Assembly (NCBI GenBank): GCA_942493305.1
Contig: OW818686.1
Span: forward strand, 2,604,001 to 2,668,000
Length of the DNA stretch: 64,000 nucleotides
Source of the DNA: UBA7672 sp030824255
GTDB taxonomy: Bacteria; Pseudomonadota; Alphaproteobacteria; Caulobacterales; Hyphomonadaceae
Direction: 5' to 3'
The notes below the pieces were generated by a model. That model did not search any database. It worked only from the letters and a program-made list of their open reading frames with translations, and had not been told where the DNA came from. Below are positions 23,249 to 31,506 of this stretch, one piece after another. The position numbers and the translations under genes were made by a program. Each line of letters opens with the position of its first letter. The first letter of the stretch is position 1.

Positions 23249-24748
23249 TTGAGCGTGGAAACCTGGAACGAGCGGGCGGCCGAGACGACGCCGGACCGCA
23301 CTGTTGCGCCGGCGCGCATCGGGAGACTGCGCCCGAAGCTGGGGCTCGCGGATACGCTGCTGCACTTGTGGCGTGCGAAGTGGCTGATGCTGCTGGTGTT
23401 CGTGCCGATCGTTCTGATCGGGCTGGCGTTCACGCTGATGACGCCGACGAAATACACCGCCAACACGCGCCTTCTGGTGCGGCTGGGGCAGGAGTATGTG
23501 TTTGACCCAGTAGTGGGGGACGCGGCGCGGGGCGCCTTCCCGCAACAGGAAGAAGTGATGCAGGCGGAGACGGAGCTGGCGCGCTCGCCGGTGATCGCCG
23601 AGCGCGTGATCCGTGTCGTGGGCCTGTCGCGACTGTATCCGGGTCTTGCGGAGGCGCGGCTGCGGGCGCGCGATGGCGATGGCTATGTCATCGACCAGGA
23701 GGCGCTGGAGGCGTTCGCGCAGGGGCTTGATGTGTCGACGTCGCCCAAGTCGTCGATCCTGCACATGACGTTCACGCATGAGGAGCCGGAGCTGGCGGCG
23801 GCGACGCTGAACCAGTTCGTGACGGAGTATCAGAAATACCGGCAGGAAGTGCTGTCCGGTCAGGGCGCGCAGGGGCTCTCGGAGCAGCGCGGGCTGATCG
23901 AGGAGCGGCTGGAGACAGCCGACAAGACGATGCGGGAATATCTCGCGCGCAACGGGCTCAGCGATTACGACGCGGAAGTTGCGGCGGCGACCAAGCTGTT
24001 CAGCGACATTTCGGATGAGCGCGCGAAGGTTCAGGCGTCGCTGCGCGAGGCGGAGGCGAAGTCCGAAGGGCTGGGGCGGCAGATGACGTCGACGCCGCGC
24101 GAAGTGGACCTCTATGTCGAGACGACATCGGAGCAGGAGCTGGTGAAGCTGCGCATCGAGCGGGAAGACCTGCTGACGCGCTATCTGCCGGATAGTCGCG
24201 CGGTGAAGGATGTCGAGCGGAAGATCGCGCAGATGGAGGCATTCCTCGCGAGCGCGCCGGCGCAGGGCCTGCGCCGCATCGGGCCGAACCCGACCTGGCA
24301 GGCGCTGGATGCGGATCGTGCGGTGCAGGCGGCGAGCATCAGCGCGCTGAACGGGCGGCTGGAGGCGCTGGCGACGCAGCAGGCGGAAGCGGAAGCGCGC
24401 ATCGCTTACTTTGATCGACTGAAGCCGGAATACCTGCGGCTGAAGCGCGACCGCGATGCGCTGGAGACGTCGGCGGGCGCGTTTGCCACGCGCGAGCAGT
24501 CCGAGCGGGCGCGGGCAGAGCTGGCCTCGCGCAGCGTGGACAATATTTCGGTCTATGAAGCCGCGCGCGCACCGACGCGAGGGGATTCGACGAAGCGCAC
24601 GATTGCGATTGCGGCGGCTGTGTTTGGCCTGATCTCGGCACTGGCGATCGGCTTGCTGCGAGCCTGGTCTGCGGGCGGGCTGCCGACGGCGGGGTCTGCC
24701 GAGCGCACGCTGGGCCTGCGCGTTCTTGCGTCGACGCGGGAGCGCTAG
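23249..24748 (+). CDS. hfsA: Holdfast chain-length/co-polymerase protein HfsA (Wzc/GumC-like)
   Basis: 499 residues. Wzz domain with an N-terminal membrane segment (about 45-66, MLLVFVPIVLIGLAFTLM) and TPTKYTANTRLLVR, a long periplasmic coiled-coil (about 200-430) and a second membrane segment (about 450-470). There is no cytoplasmic kinase domain; that part is the separate next gene, as in Caulobacter HfsA/HfsB. It should control polymerisation and link to HfsD. The first codon is TTG 23249 or GTG 23255; the Shine-Dalgarno sequence is poor, so the start is uncertain. hfsB starts immediately after the stop. Confidence 0.85.
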   Translation: MSVETWNERAAETTPDRTVAPARIGRLRPKLGLADTLLHLWRAKWLMLLVFVPIVLIGLAFTLMTPTKYTANTRLLVRLGQEYVFDPVVGDAARGAFPQQEEVMQAETELARSPVIAERVIRVVGLSRLYPGLAEARLRARDGDGYVIDQEALEAFAQGLDVSTSPKSSILHMTFTHEEPELAAATLNQFVTEYQKYRQEVLSGQGAQGLSEQRGLIEERLETADKTMREYLARNGLSDYDAEVAAATKLFSDISDERAKVQASLREAEAKSEGLGRQMTSTPREVDLYVETTSEQELVKLRIEREDLLTRYLPDSRAVKDVERKIAQMEAFLASAPAQGLRRIGPNPTWQALDADRAVQAASISALNGRLEALATQQAEAEARIAYFDRLKPEYLRLKRDRDALETSAGAFATREQSERARAELASRSVDNISVYEAARAPTRGDSTKRTIAIAAAVFGLISALAIGLLRAWSAGGLPTAGSAERTLGLRVLASTRER

Positions 24749-25444
24749 ATGAAGGACCTGCGCGCAGACCTTCGTGACCTTTACCGCGCGCTGGGCCAGT
24801 CGCCCGCGGCGGATGCTGGGCGCAGCGTGATGTTCATGTCGGCGCGGACGGGCGAAGGCGCATCCAGCGTTGCGGCCTCGTTCGCGTTGCTGGCGGCGGA
24901 GCAGGCGCGCAGGGCCGTGTGGCTGGTCGACCTCGATCTCAAGCGGAACCACCTGTTCAACAGCTTTGCCGTGGGGCCGTTTGCCGAAGCGTTTGGTGGT
25001 GTGGGCCCGCCCTATTCGGCGGCGCTGAAGACCCAGCCCTTCTTTACGGTGGAGCCGGAAGATCCGGAGACGTCTGCTGGGCTCGGGCTGTTCACGGCGC
25101 ATCGTGTGGGCGACACGCGCCTGATGGTGACGCAATTCGATTCCGCGCGACTGAAGCCGAACCAGTCGATCCGCATCCGCACACAACCGAGCTATTGGCA
25201 GACGGTACGCAGCGCAACGGACTGGGCGGTGGTTGATGCGCCCGCGCTGGAGCTGGCGTCTGCGGGGCTCGCGATTGCCTCGCAGGTGGAGCACACGGTG
25301 ATCGTGGCGCGGGCGGATGAAACCTCGCCAGCGGACATTGATACGCTGCGCCGGCAGATCGAGATGCATGGCGGCCGCGTGGTGGGCGTCGTCCTGAACC
25401 GGCGGAAGGCCGATGCAGCTTTCGCGGATCGCATCGCCAGATGA
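24749..25444 (+). CDS. hfsB: HfsB, CpsD-like ATPase lacking the Walker A lysine
   Basis: 231 residues, BY-kinase/CpsD fold. The P-loop position reads SARTGEGASSVAASF (31-45): Ala38 stands where the invariant GK lysine should be. The Walker A' motif VWLVDLDLK (57-65) is intact. The C-terminus has no tyrosine cluster, so neither autokinase nor normal ATPase activity is expected; a structural partner of HfsA is more likely. It abuts hfsA and its stop overlaps the hfsC start (ATGA at 25441-25444). The HfsB name rests on synteny. Confidence 0.82.
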   Translation: MKDLRADLRDLYRALGQSPAADAGRSVMFMSARTGEGASSVAASFALLAAEQARRAVWLVDLDLKRNHLFNSFAVGPFAEAFGGVGPPYSAALKTQPFFTVEPEDPETSAGLGLFTAHRVGDTRLMVTQFDSARLKPNQSIRIRTQPSYWQTVRSATDWAVVDAPALELASAGLAIASQVEHTVIVARADETSPADIDTLRRQIEMHGGRVVGVVLNRRKADAAFADRIAR

Positions 25445-26802
25445 TGCCGCAGACGATGGCAAAGCCGCGCATCAGCCGTATTGAATACGTGCTGGCGGGC
25501 GTGACGCTGTTCATGTTTGCCGAGGCTTTCCTGCCGCGCCTTCTGGCGCCGGCGGCGGCGGATGTTTCGGGGCAGGTTCCAGAGAGCACGCTGCTGCGCT
25601 TCCTGTGGCTGCCCTTCTACGGGCTGATCGGGGTCGGATTGATCCTGGCGATGCGCGATGCATGGCGCGCGGTGCTGCGCTCGCCCTGGCTGGTCATGCT
25701 TGCGCTGATGGCGATCGCGTCGGCGGCGTGGTCGATCGATGCGGAGCTGAGTTTCAGGCGCGGGATTGCGGTTCTGGCGACGACACTGTTTGGCGTTTAT
25801 CTCGCGGCGCGGTTCGACTGGATTGCGGCGCTGCGGCTGCTGGGCGTTGTGTGGTTCGCGCTGATGGCGGCGAGCTTTGTGGCGGGATTGATCGCGCCCG
25901 GCTTTGGGCGGATGTCCGAAATCCATGTCGGCGCATGGGTGGGCGGATGGAGCGAGAAGAACGCGCTGGGCGGCCATGCGGCGCGCGCATCCTTCCTGCT
26001 GGCGTTCCTTGCATGGCGCGATGCGCGGTATCGCAAATGGTGGATTGGCGGCGTGCTGATGGCGCTGGCGCTGGTGGGGCTGTCGCGGTCGGCGACGGCA
26101 TTGCTGGGAGCGATGCTGGGGCTTGGCGTGATTGCGGCGGCGTGGTGGATGCTGAAGGGGAGGCGGTGGTCGCTGGCGCTGGTGTGGGGCGGGGTGACGA
26201 TCGGCGGGCTAGCGGTGCTGATCTATGTGACTGCGCCGGGCATGGTGCTGGGGCTGCTCGGCAAGGATGAGACGCTGACGGGGCGGACGGATATCTGGGC
26301 GTCGCTGGGCGCGGCGATCGAGCAGAAGCCGATGCTGGGCTATGGCTATCTGGCCTTCTGGGGACTGGACTCAGAGCCGCGTTACTGGTTGGAGCGGGCG
26401 GTCGACTGGAACGCGCCATCGGGCCACAATGGATGGCTGGACCTCGCCATATCGCTCGGCTTCGTCGGCGTGGCGATCTACACGATCGATCTTGTTGTGA
26501 TGCTTTGGCGCGCGGGGAGCCTGTCGCTGACTTCGCCGACAGGCGTGTTCGCGATCGGGTTTCTTGCGCAGTTCATGCTGTTCGCGATGTCGGAGAGCAT
26601 TATCCTCGCGCAGAACAGCGTCCTGTGGGCGACCTATGCGTTCGTCGGCGCGAAGCTGGCGCTGCAGGCCAAGACCCAACAGGCAGGCTTTCAGTCGATG
26701 ACGCCGCAGAGCACGGCGCCGAGTGTCGGCGCGGCGAGGACGGCGCCGTCTTCGAGCGCGCGAACGGCAAGTTCCTCGATCAGGTCGGTGGGCGCGCCGT
26801 AG
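25441..26802 (+). CDS. hfsC: Holdfast polymerase HfsC (Wzy/O-antigen ligase-like)
   Basis: 453 residues with about ten hydrophobic segments. The Wzy_C/O-antigen ligase loop is visible: LTGRTDIWASLGAAIEQKPMLG, then GYGYLAFWG and SGHNGWLDLAISLGF. It should polymerise the holdfast repeat unit on the periplasmic side. Its last 37 residues (from 417) are Ser/Ala/Pro/Thr-rich and overlap the 3' end of the convergent hfsH gene by 112 bases; this tail looks like read-through into antisense sequence. Start coupled to hfsB by ATGA. Confidence 0.84.
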   Translation: MMPQTMAKPRISRIEYVLAGVTLFMFAEAFLPRLLAPAAADVSGQVPESTLLRFLWLPFYGLIGVGLILAMRDAWRAVLRSPWLVMLALMAIASAAWSIDAELSFRRGIAVLATTLFGVYLAARFDWIAALRLLGVVWFALMAASFVAGLIAPGFGRMSEIHVGAWVGGWSEKNALGGHAARASFLLAFLAWRDARYRKWWIGGVLMALALVGLSRSATALLGAMLGLGVIAAAWWMLKGRRWSLALVWGGVTIGGLAVLIYVTAPGMVLGLLGKDETLTGRTDIWASLGAAIEQKPMLGYGYLAFWGLDSEPRYWLERAVDWNAPSGHNGWLDLAISLGFVGVAIYTIDLVVMLWRAGSLSLTSPTGVFAIGFLAQFMLFAMSESIILAQNSVLWATYAFVGAKLALQAKTQQAGFQSMTPQSTAPSVGAARTAPSSSARTASSSIRSVGAP

Positions 26803-27458
26803 CTGGTCGGGGATGCGCCGACATCGTGCGTGAAGAAGAACAGCCAGCCCTTGGTCTCGATGCAGGTCTTCAACGCGGCGAGGGCGCGGCGGCGATGCCA
26901 CGCGGATACGCCGAGTTCGATGGCGCGTAGTTGGCTGCGATCCACGTCGCCGGTGTTGACGCCGGGAAGGATGCCCCGGCCGGTGGCGAAGACATCGCCG
27001 ACCCAGCGTTTGGCGGCGTAGCTCGTTTCGCCATAGGGGAAGGCGAAGGCGGATACCGTTTCGCCATGGCCGGCTTCGCCCAGGGCAACGAGATTTTCGC
27101 CGATATCGCGTTCCACTTTCTCGAGACGCGCGCGCGCGCAATCGACATGGCTGTGCGTGTGGGCGCCGACCTCATGGCCGCGTGCACGAAGTTCGGCCAG
27201 CGTGTCGGCGTCGAACATTTCGCCCATCACGGGGCTGCGCTGGCCCATCATGGAGGTGCAGGCGTAGAAGCCCGCGCGTCCGCCGTGTTTCTCCACGATG
27301 TCAGCGCCGTTGAGGGCGGACTTCGGGAAGTCGTCGAAGGTGAAGGTCACGACCGGACGATCCGGCGTGACGGTGGCCTGACAGGCCTTGCGCCATTGCA
27401 CGACGCGGCGCTGGACCCTTGCCGGGAAAGTGCGTGATGGCGTGTAGGCCCACTGCAT
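26691..27458 (-). CDS. hfsH: Holdfast polysaccharide deacetylase HfsH
   Basis: 255 residues from ATG 27458 (the open frame upstream overlaps hfsG and is not real). NodB-type CE4 domain: TFTFDDFPKSAL carries the catalytic and metal Asp pair, and HEVGAHTHSHVD the zinc H-x3-H. In Caulobacter, HfsH deacetylates GlcNAc in the holdfast, which affects cohesion and anchoring. No signal peptide is seen, in line with a cytoplasmic or membrane-proximal step. ATG overlaps the hfsG TGA (TGATG). The 3' end overlaps hfsC. Confidence 0.88.
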   Translation of the reverse strand: MQWAYTPSRTFPARVQRRVVQWRKACQATVTPDRPVVTFTFDDFPKSALNGADIVEKHGGRAGFYACTSMMGQRSPVMGEMFDADTLAELRARGHEVGAHTHSHVDCARARLEKVERDIGENLVALGEAGHGETVSAFAFPYGETSYAAKRWVGDVFATGRGILPGVNTGDVDRSQLRAIELGVSAWHRRRALAALKTCIETKGWLFFFTHDVGASPTSYGAPTDLIEELAVRALEDGAVLAAPTLGAVLCGVID

Positions 27459-28432
27459 CAGAGCGCCTCCGCATAGATCAGCGCGCGCCAGGTCTTCAGC
27501 GCGAGGCCGCGTATGCCGAGCGGAAGGAAGCGGGTGCGCGCCGAGACTTTCGCGACGGCGGTCAGGAATTTGCGGAAGGGCAGCTGGCGGAAGCGTTTCG
27601 CCATGCGGAAGAGCGGCATCTTCGCGGCTTCCTGCGGATGGCGGCGGGTCAGCAGGACGAAGTTTCCGCCTGACTTGGCGTATTTGCGCATCAGGGCATC
27701 GTCCGTGTCGAGGCCGAGATGGGTCGCCGTGTTGTCGATGTGGAGGATGGGGAACCAGTTGTGGGCGCGCAGGCCCCAATCGGTATCTTCCCAGCCCCAG
27801 CCGGCGAAGGATTCATCGAACGGCGCTGCATCAAGCACGAGGCGGTGCAGCAGCACGTTGGACGAGAACACGTAACGGCCCGGCGCGCTGCGGCGGACCT
27901 CCGCGTTGACGCATTCGGAGGCTTCGGCCTGCCAGCGATGCAGGGCATGCGCCTTGTGATGCGGGGTGGTTTTCAGCGAGTAGCCGCCGACAATGACAGC
28001 GGGCTCCCACTGAGCGTCGATGGTGTCGAGATAGCGTTCGATGAAGCGCGTGTCGTCCGGCATCATGTCTGCGTCGAGCAGCAGGATCCAGTCGGCGCGG
28101 GCGTGGCGCATGGCGGCGTTGCGCGCGGCGGAACGGCCACGGTTTTTCTCCGCAAACACCACGCGGATGGCGGCGAGCGTGTAGCTGGCATGGCCTTCGA
28201 TACGCTCAAGCAGGTCGGGGTCGCCGCTGCCGTCATCATAGATGATCAGCTCGGCCAGTCCGGAGGACGCGCAGACGGCGATGGCTTCCATCAGAGCCGA
28301 CACGTCATACTTGTAGGCGGGCACGCAGATTGAAATGCGGGGAGCAGCGCCGCGCCAGTAAATGTTGTCGTAGACGCGCTCTGCTGTCTTGAGCGGTTTC
28401 GCAACGGGCGTTTCGAGTGTCTTGGCGTACAT
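27458..28432 (-). CDS. hfsG: Holdfast glycosyltransferase HfsG (GT2)
   Basis: 324 residues. GT-A fold family 2: SICVPAYKYDVSALMEAI, IIYDDGSGD, the metal motif WILLLDADMMPDD and the acceptor motif FAGWGWEDTDWGLRA. Transfers a sugar, in Caulobacter thought to be GlcNAc, to the undecaprenyl-linked holdfast precursor. It follows hfsE by two bases and is coupled to hfsH by a one-base overlap. In Caulobacter hfsF lies between hfsE and hfsG; here nothing lies between them. Confidence 0.88.
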   Translation of the reverse strand: MYAKTLETPVAKPLKTAERVYDNIYWRGAAPRISICVPAYKYDVSALMEAIAVCASSGLAELIIYDDGSGDPDLLERIEGHASYTLAAIRVVFAEKNRGRSAARNAAMRHARADWILLLDADMMPDDTRFIERYLDTIDAQWEPAVIVGGYSLKTTPHHKAHALHRWQAEASECVNAEVRRSAPGRYVFSSNVLLHRLVLDAAPFDESFAGWGWEDTDWGLRAHNWFPILHIDNTATHLGLDTDDALMRKYAKSGGNFVLLTRRHPQEAAKMPLFRMAKRFRQLPFRKFLTAVAKVSARTRFLPLGIRGLALKTWRALIYAEAL

Positions 28433-28434
28433 GA

Positions 28435-29940
28435 CTAGCGCGCCCTTTCCCGATCGCCGAGAAGACAGGGAACGGTCATGAGGACGATCCAGAGATCGAG
28501 CCAGACAGATGCGCGCTTCACATATTCCATATCGAGGCGGACGCGCTCGCGCACTTCGTCGGGCGTGTGGCAGGGGCCGCGCGATCCGTTGACCTGGGCC
28601 CAGCCGGTCATGCCAGGCTTCATGCGATGGCGATGCGCATAGTCGCCGACGGTGCGCGTGACTTCGATGGAGCCGGCGGTCATGCCGACGGCGTGCGGAC
28701 GCGGGCCGACGATCGACATCTCGCCTTTCAGGACGTTGAAGATCTGCGGCAGCTCGTCGAGGCTGGTGGCGCGCAGGAAGCCGCCGATGCGTGTGACGCG
28801 CGGATCGTTTGCGATGGTTTGCGTGATCTGGCCTTCCTCGGCGCGCTTGTCAGGGCGCATGGTGCGGAATTTCCAGACGCGGATGATCTCGTTGTTGAAG
28901 CCATGGCGCTTCTGGCGGAACAGGACCGGGCCCTGGCTGTCCAGCCGGATCAGAAGGGCGATCAGCAGCATCGGGATCGCCAGCACGATGGCGGCGGTGG
29001 CGGCGATGGAGAGATCGAACACCCGCTTCAAGGCGGCGCGGCGCACATCCTTCGGCGCGCCGGAGATGTAGGCGGCAGGCGAATCCACCACGCGAGCCAG
29101 CGAGGTCTGTTCGGGATTGAAGCCGTCGAGATCGAGGACAAGAATGATCTCGTGGGGGAGGTTCCGGATGCGGTCGATCAGTTCGCGTACGCGCGCCTGC
29201 GCGGTCGAGGTCACGGTGACGACGATGCGGTCGATCTCGGGCAGGCCTTCCCACGCCAGCAGGTCTTCCACGGCGCCGAGATAGGGCGTGTCGCCCATCA
29301 TGGTGGCGGCGGAACGGCCGATGCGATCATCGAAGTAGCCGACGATGTTGAGTTCATGGTCGCGGACATTGCGCGAGACGATGCGCGCGGCGGCGCTGGT
29401 GGCGCCGACGATGACGACGTTGTCGGACAGCGCGCCCTTGCGCGTCGCGGCGCGGACGACGCCGAGATAGTTGGCATGCAGTGCGATGATCGCAAGCGCG
29501 TTCACTGCGCACACATTGGCGAACAGGGTCGGAAGCGGAAAGCCCGTCGCAAGCGCGAGGAGGAGAACAGCGCCAAGACCAGCAGCGCCGCCGGCCGTTG
29601 CGCGCAACAGGTGCATGGAAACCGAGCCGGCATAACGGAAGCGGTAGCCCCCAGCCATCCAGACACCGAGCACGGCGGCGGGCGGCAGCAGCACGAATGG
29701 CAGGGCGGAGGCCAGGGGCAGCTGCCAGAGATCTATACCGGCGGATGCGCAAAGCCCCAGCGTGATCATCAGCGTGACGATGGCGTCGACGACGCGCGTT
29801 ACAACGCGAACGCCGCCGCGATGGATCACGCGGTGTCGGCGCTTCATCTGCACGGCGACGGGTTCGGCGCGATCGCTCGCGCGACGTCCGGCGTCAACCG
29901 TCTTGGGGCGATCAGCCCAGGTTAGTCGTTCCGCACGCAT
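28435..29940 (-). CDS. hfsE: Undecaprenyl-phosphate glycosylphosphotransferase HfsE
   Basis: 501 residues. N-terminal membrane domain of about four segments, a CoA-binding-like central domain (NVVIVGATSAAARIVSRNV, GYFDDRIG) and a C-terminal bacterial sugar transferase domain from about residue 308 with KRVFDLSIAATAAIV, RVWKFRTM and SLDELPQIFNVLKGEMSIVG. It starts holdfast repeat synthesis by moving a sugar-1-phosphate to the lipid carrier. First gene of hfsE-G-H. Start ATG 29940 is the longest option; ATG 29847 is possible, as no clear Shine-Dalgarno sequence is seen. Confidence 0.9.
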   Translation of the reverse strand: MRAERLTWADRPKTVDAGRRASDRAEPVAVQMKRRHRVIHRGGVRVVTRVVDAIVTLMITLGLCASAGIDLWQLPLASALPFVLLPPAAVLGVWMAGGYRFRYAGSVSMHLLRATAGGAAGLGAVLLLALATGFPLPTLFANVCAVNALAIIALHANYLGVVRAATRKGALSDNVVIVGATSAAARIVSRNVRDHELNIVGYFDDRIGRSAATMMGDTPYLGAVEDLLAWEGLPEIDRIVVTVTSTAQARVRELIDRIRNLPHEIILVLDLDGFNPEQTSLARVVDSPAAYISGAPKDVRRAALKRVFDLSIAATAAIVLAIPMLLIALLIRLDSQGPVLFRQKRHGFNNEIIRVWKFRTMRPDKRAEEGQITQTIANDPRVTRIGGFLRATSLDELPQIFNVLKGEMSIVGPRPHAVGMTAGSIEVTRTVGDYAHRHRMKPGMTGWAQVNGSRGPCHTPDEVRERVRLDMEYVKRASVWLDLWIVLMTVPCLLGDRERAR

Positions 29941-29979
29941 GAAAGTCCGTAAGTCGGAGTGCCCTCTCCAGCCCCGAAC

Positions 29980-31506
29980 CTAGCGGAACAGGGTCAAAAT
30001 CGACTTCAGCCGATCGGTGAAATTGAACCGATCTGCGGGCATCAGCGCGGCTGTGGGCAACAGGAGAAGACCTGCAAACGCCGTGGCGAGGAAGCAGTCG
30101 CGGAAGGCCAGCATCTGTGCGGAGGCCCAGACCGCGCGGGAAATCTGGCCGATTGCGGTGAGGCCTGCTTCGCTGGCGGAGAGGCCGGCGGCTGCCATGC
30201 CGTCCGAGAGGAGGGACAAGGTTTGCTCCGCGTTAACGCCTGGGGAGAGGGCGTCGGCGTGAAAGGCGGTGCGTTGCTGGAGCAGCGCGGAAAGGAGGGC
30301 GACACCCATCGCGCCGCCGGTTTGGCTCAGGAAGGTGGCGGCGGGGGCGGCTTGCGCGAGGAGGCCCGACGCATGGCGCATGGCGCTGGCGTTGGCGGGC
30401 GGCATGATCGTGCCAACGCCAGCGCGGCCAAGGGCGAGAGCGGCGGCGACGGCGGCGTATTCGGTTGTGGTGGAGACATCGGACAGCATCAGCATGGATG
30501 CGGCGAACATCAGCGCGCCGGCGGCCATGAGGAGGCGCGCGTCTATCCGGTCGCTGAGGCGCCCAGCGAGGGGGAAGCATATGGCCATGGCGACGCCGGC
30601 CGGCAGCAGGACCTCGCCGGCGCCGAGCGGTGCGTAATGCTGGATGAGTTGGACGTAGAGCGGGGCGAGCCAGGTGGAGCCGTAGACGGCGGCGCCCGTG
30701 AGGAAGATGGCGATGCCCGCGGCGCAGAAGCCGGGACGTTTGAACAGGCGCAGGTCGAGGATCGGGTGGGGGTGTCGGGCCACCCAGCCGAGGAAGCCAG
30801 CGAGGGCGGCGGCCCCGCCGACGAGGCGCAGCGGTGTTCCGGCATCGTCCCAGCCTTCGCGGGCGGCGTGGGCGAAGCCCTGCAGCAGCAGGGCGATGCT
30901 CGCCATGATGAGGGAGAGGCCGAGCCAGTCGAGGCGTGGGCGGGCGATGATGTCGCGCGGGGGAAGAAGCCACAAGCCTAGCGGCAGGGCAGCAAACGCG
31001 AGCGGGGCGGTGGCGATGAAGACGACGCGCCAGTCGAACGCTTCGATCAGCGCGCCGCCGAGGACGGGGCCAAAGGCGGGCGAGGCGATGACGCACAGCG
31101 AGTAAAGCCCGATGGCGAGGCCGCGAAGATCTTCCCTGACCTGACGATAGATCACGAGCAGGGCCATGGGCTGGATCAGGCCTGCGCCTGCGCCTTGCAG
31201 GATGCGGCCCGCGACCAGCAGGGCAAGATCCTGTGCCAGCGCGCCCATCACACTGCCGACGATGAAAGCGGCCATGGCGGCGGCGAAGCTGGCGCGCATG
31301 CCGAAGCGCGCGACGGCCCAAGTGTTGAGCAGCATGAAACCGGTGGAGGCGGCGAGGAAGGCGGTGGAGAGCCACTGCGCCTCATCCTGCCCGAGACTGA
31401 GCGCGCCGATCACCGACGGGAGGGCGACGTTGACGATGGTGGCGGCGGTCATGGTAACGATGGAGCCGCCGGCCAGGACGGCGATCATCGGCCATGGGCT
31501 GGTCAT
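29980..31506 (-). CDS. emrB: MFS multidrug efflux transporter, DHA2 (EmrB/QacA) family
   Basis: 508 residues, about fourteen hydrophobic segments. Motif-A region LGQDEAQWLSTAFLAASTGF and GRILQGAGAGLIQPMALLVIY are DHA2 signatures. With its membrane-fusion partner (emrA, just upstream and overlapping by ATGA) it should pump hydrophobic drugs or metabolites across both membranes using H+. It is only 39 bases from hfsE, but its class gives no reason to link it with holdfast export. The substrate is unknown. Confidence 0.88.
   Translation of the reverse strand: MTSPWPMIAVLAGGSIVTMTAATIVNVALPSVIGALSLGQDEAQWLSTAFLAASTGFMLLNTWAVARFGMRASFAAAMAAFIVGSVMGALAQDLALLVAGRILQGAGAGLIQPMALLVIYRQVREDLRGLAIGLYSLCVIASPAFGPVLGGALIEAFDWRVVFIATAPLAFAALPLGLWLLPPRDIIARPRLDWLGLSLIMASIALLLQGFAHAAREGWDDAGTPLRLVGGAAALAGFLGWVARHPHPILDLRLFKRPGFCAAGIAIFLTGAAVYGSTWLAPLYVQLIQHYAPLGAGEVLLPAGVAMAICFPLAGRLSDRIDARLLMAAGALMFAASMLMLSDVSTTTEYAAVAAALALGRAGVGTIMPPANASAMRHASGLLAQAAPAATFLSQTGGAMGVALLSALLQQRTAFHADALSPGVNAEQTLSLLSDGMAAAGLSASEAGLTAIGQISRAVWASAQMLAFRDCFLATAFAGLLLLPTAALMPADRFNFTDRLKSILTLFR

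Noticed and set aside
28567..29925. 452-codon plus-strand open frame opposite hfsE
   Set aside because: Product is low-complexity Gly/Ala/Asp/His-rich with no motifs; the minus strand codes a complete glycosyltransferase.
29980..31506. DHA2 transporter as a replacement for the missing HfsF flippase
   Set aside because: Its signatures and its coupled EmrA-like adaptor mark it as a drug efflux pump; it is not of the MOP/Wzx class.
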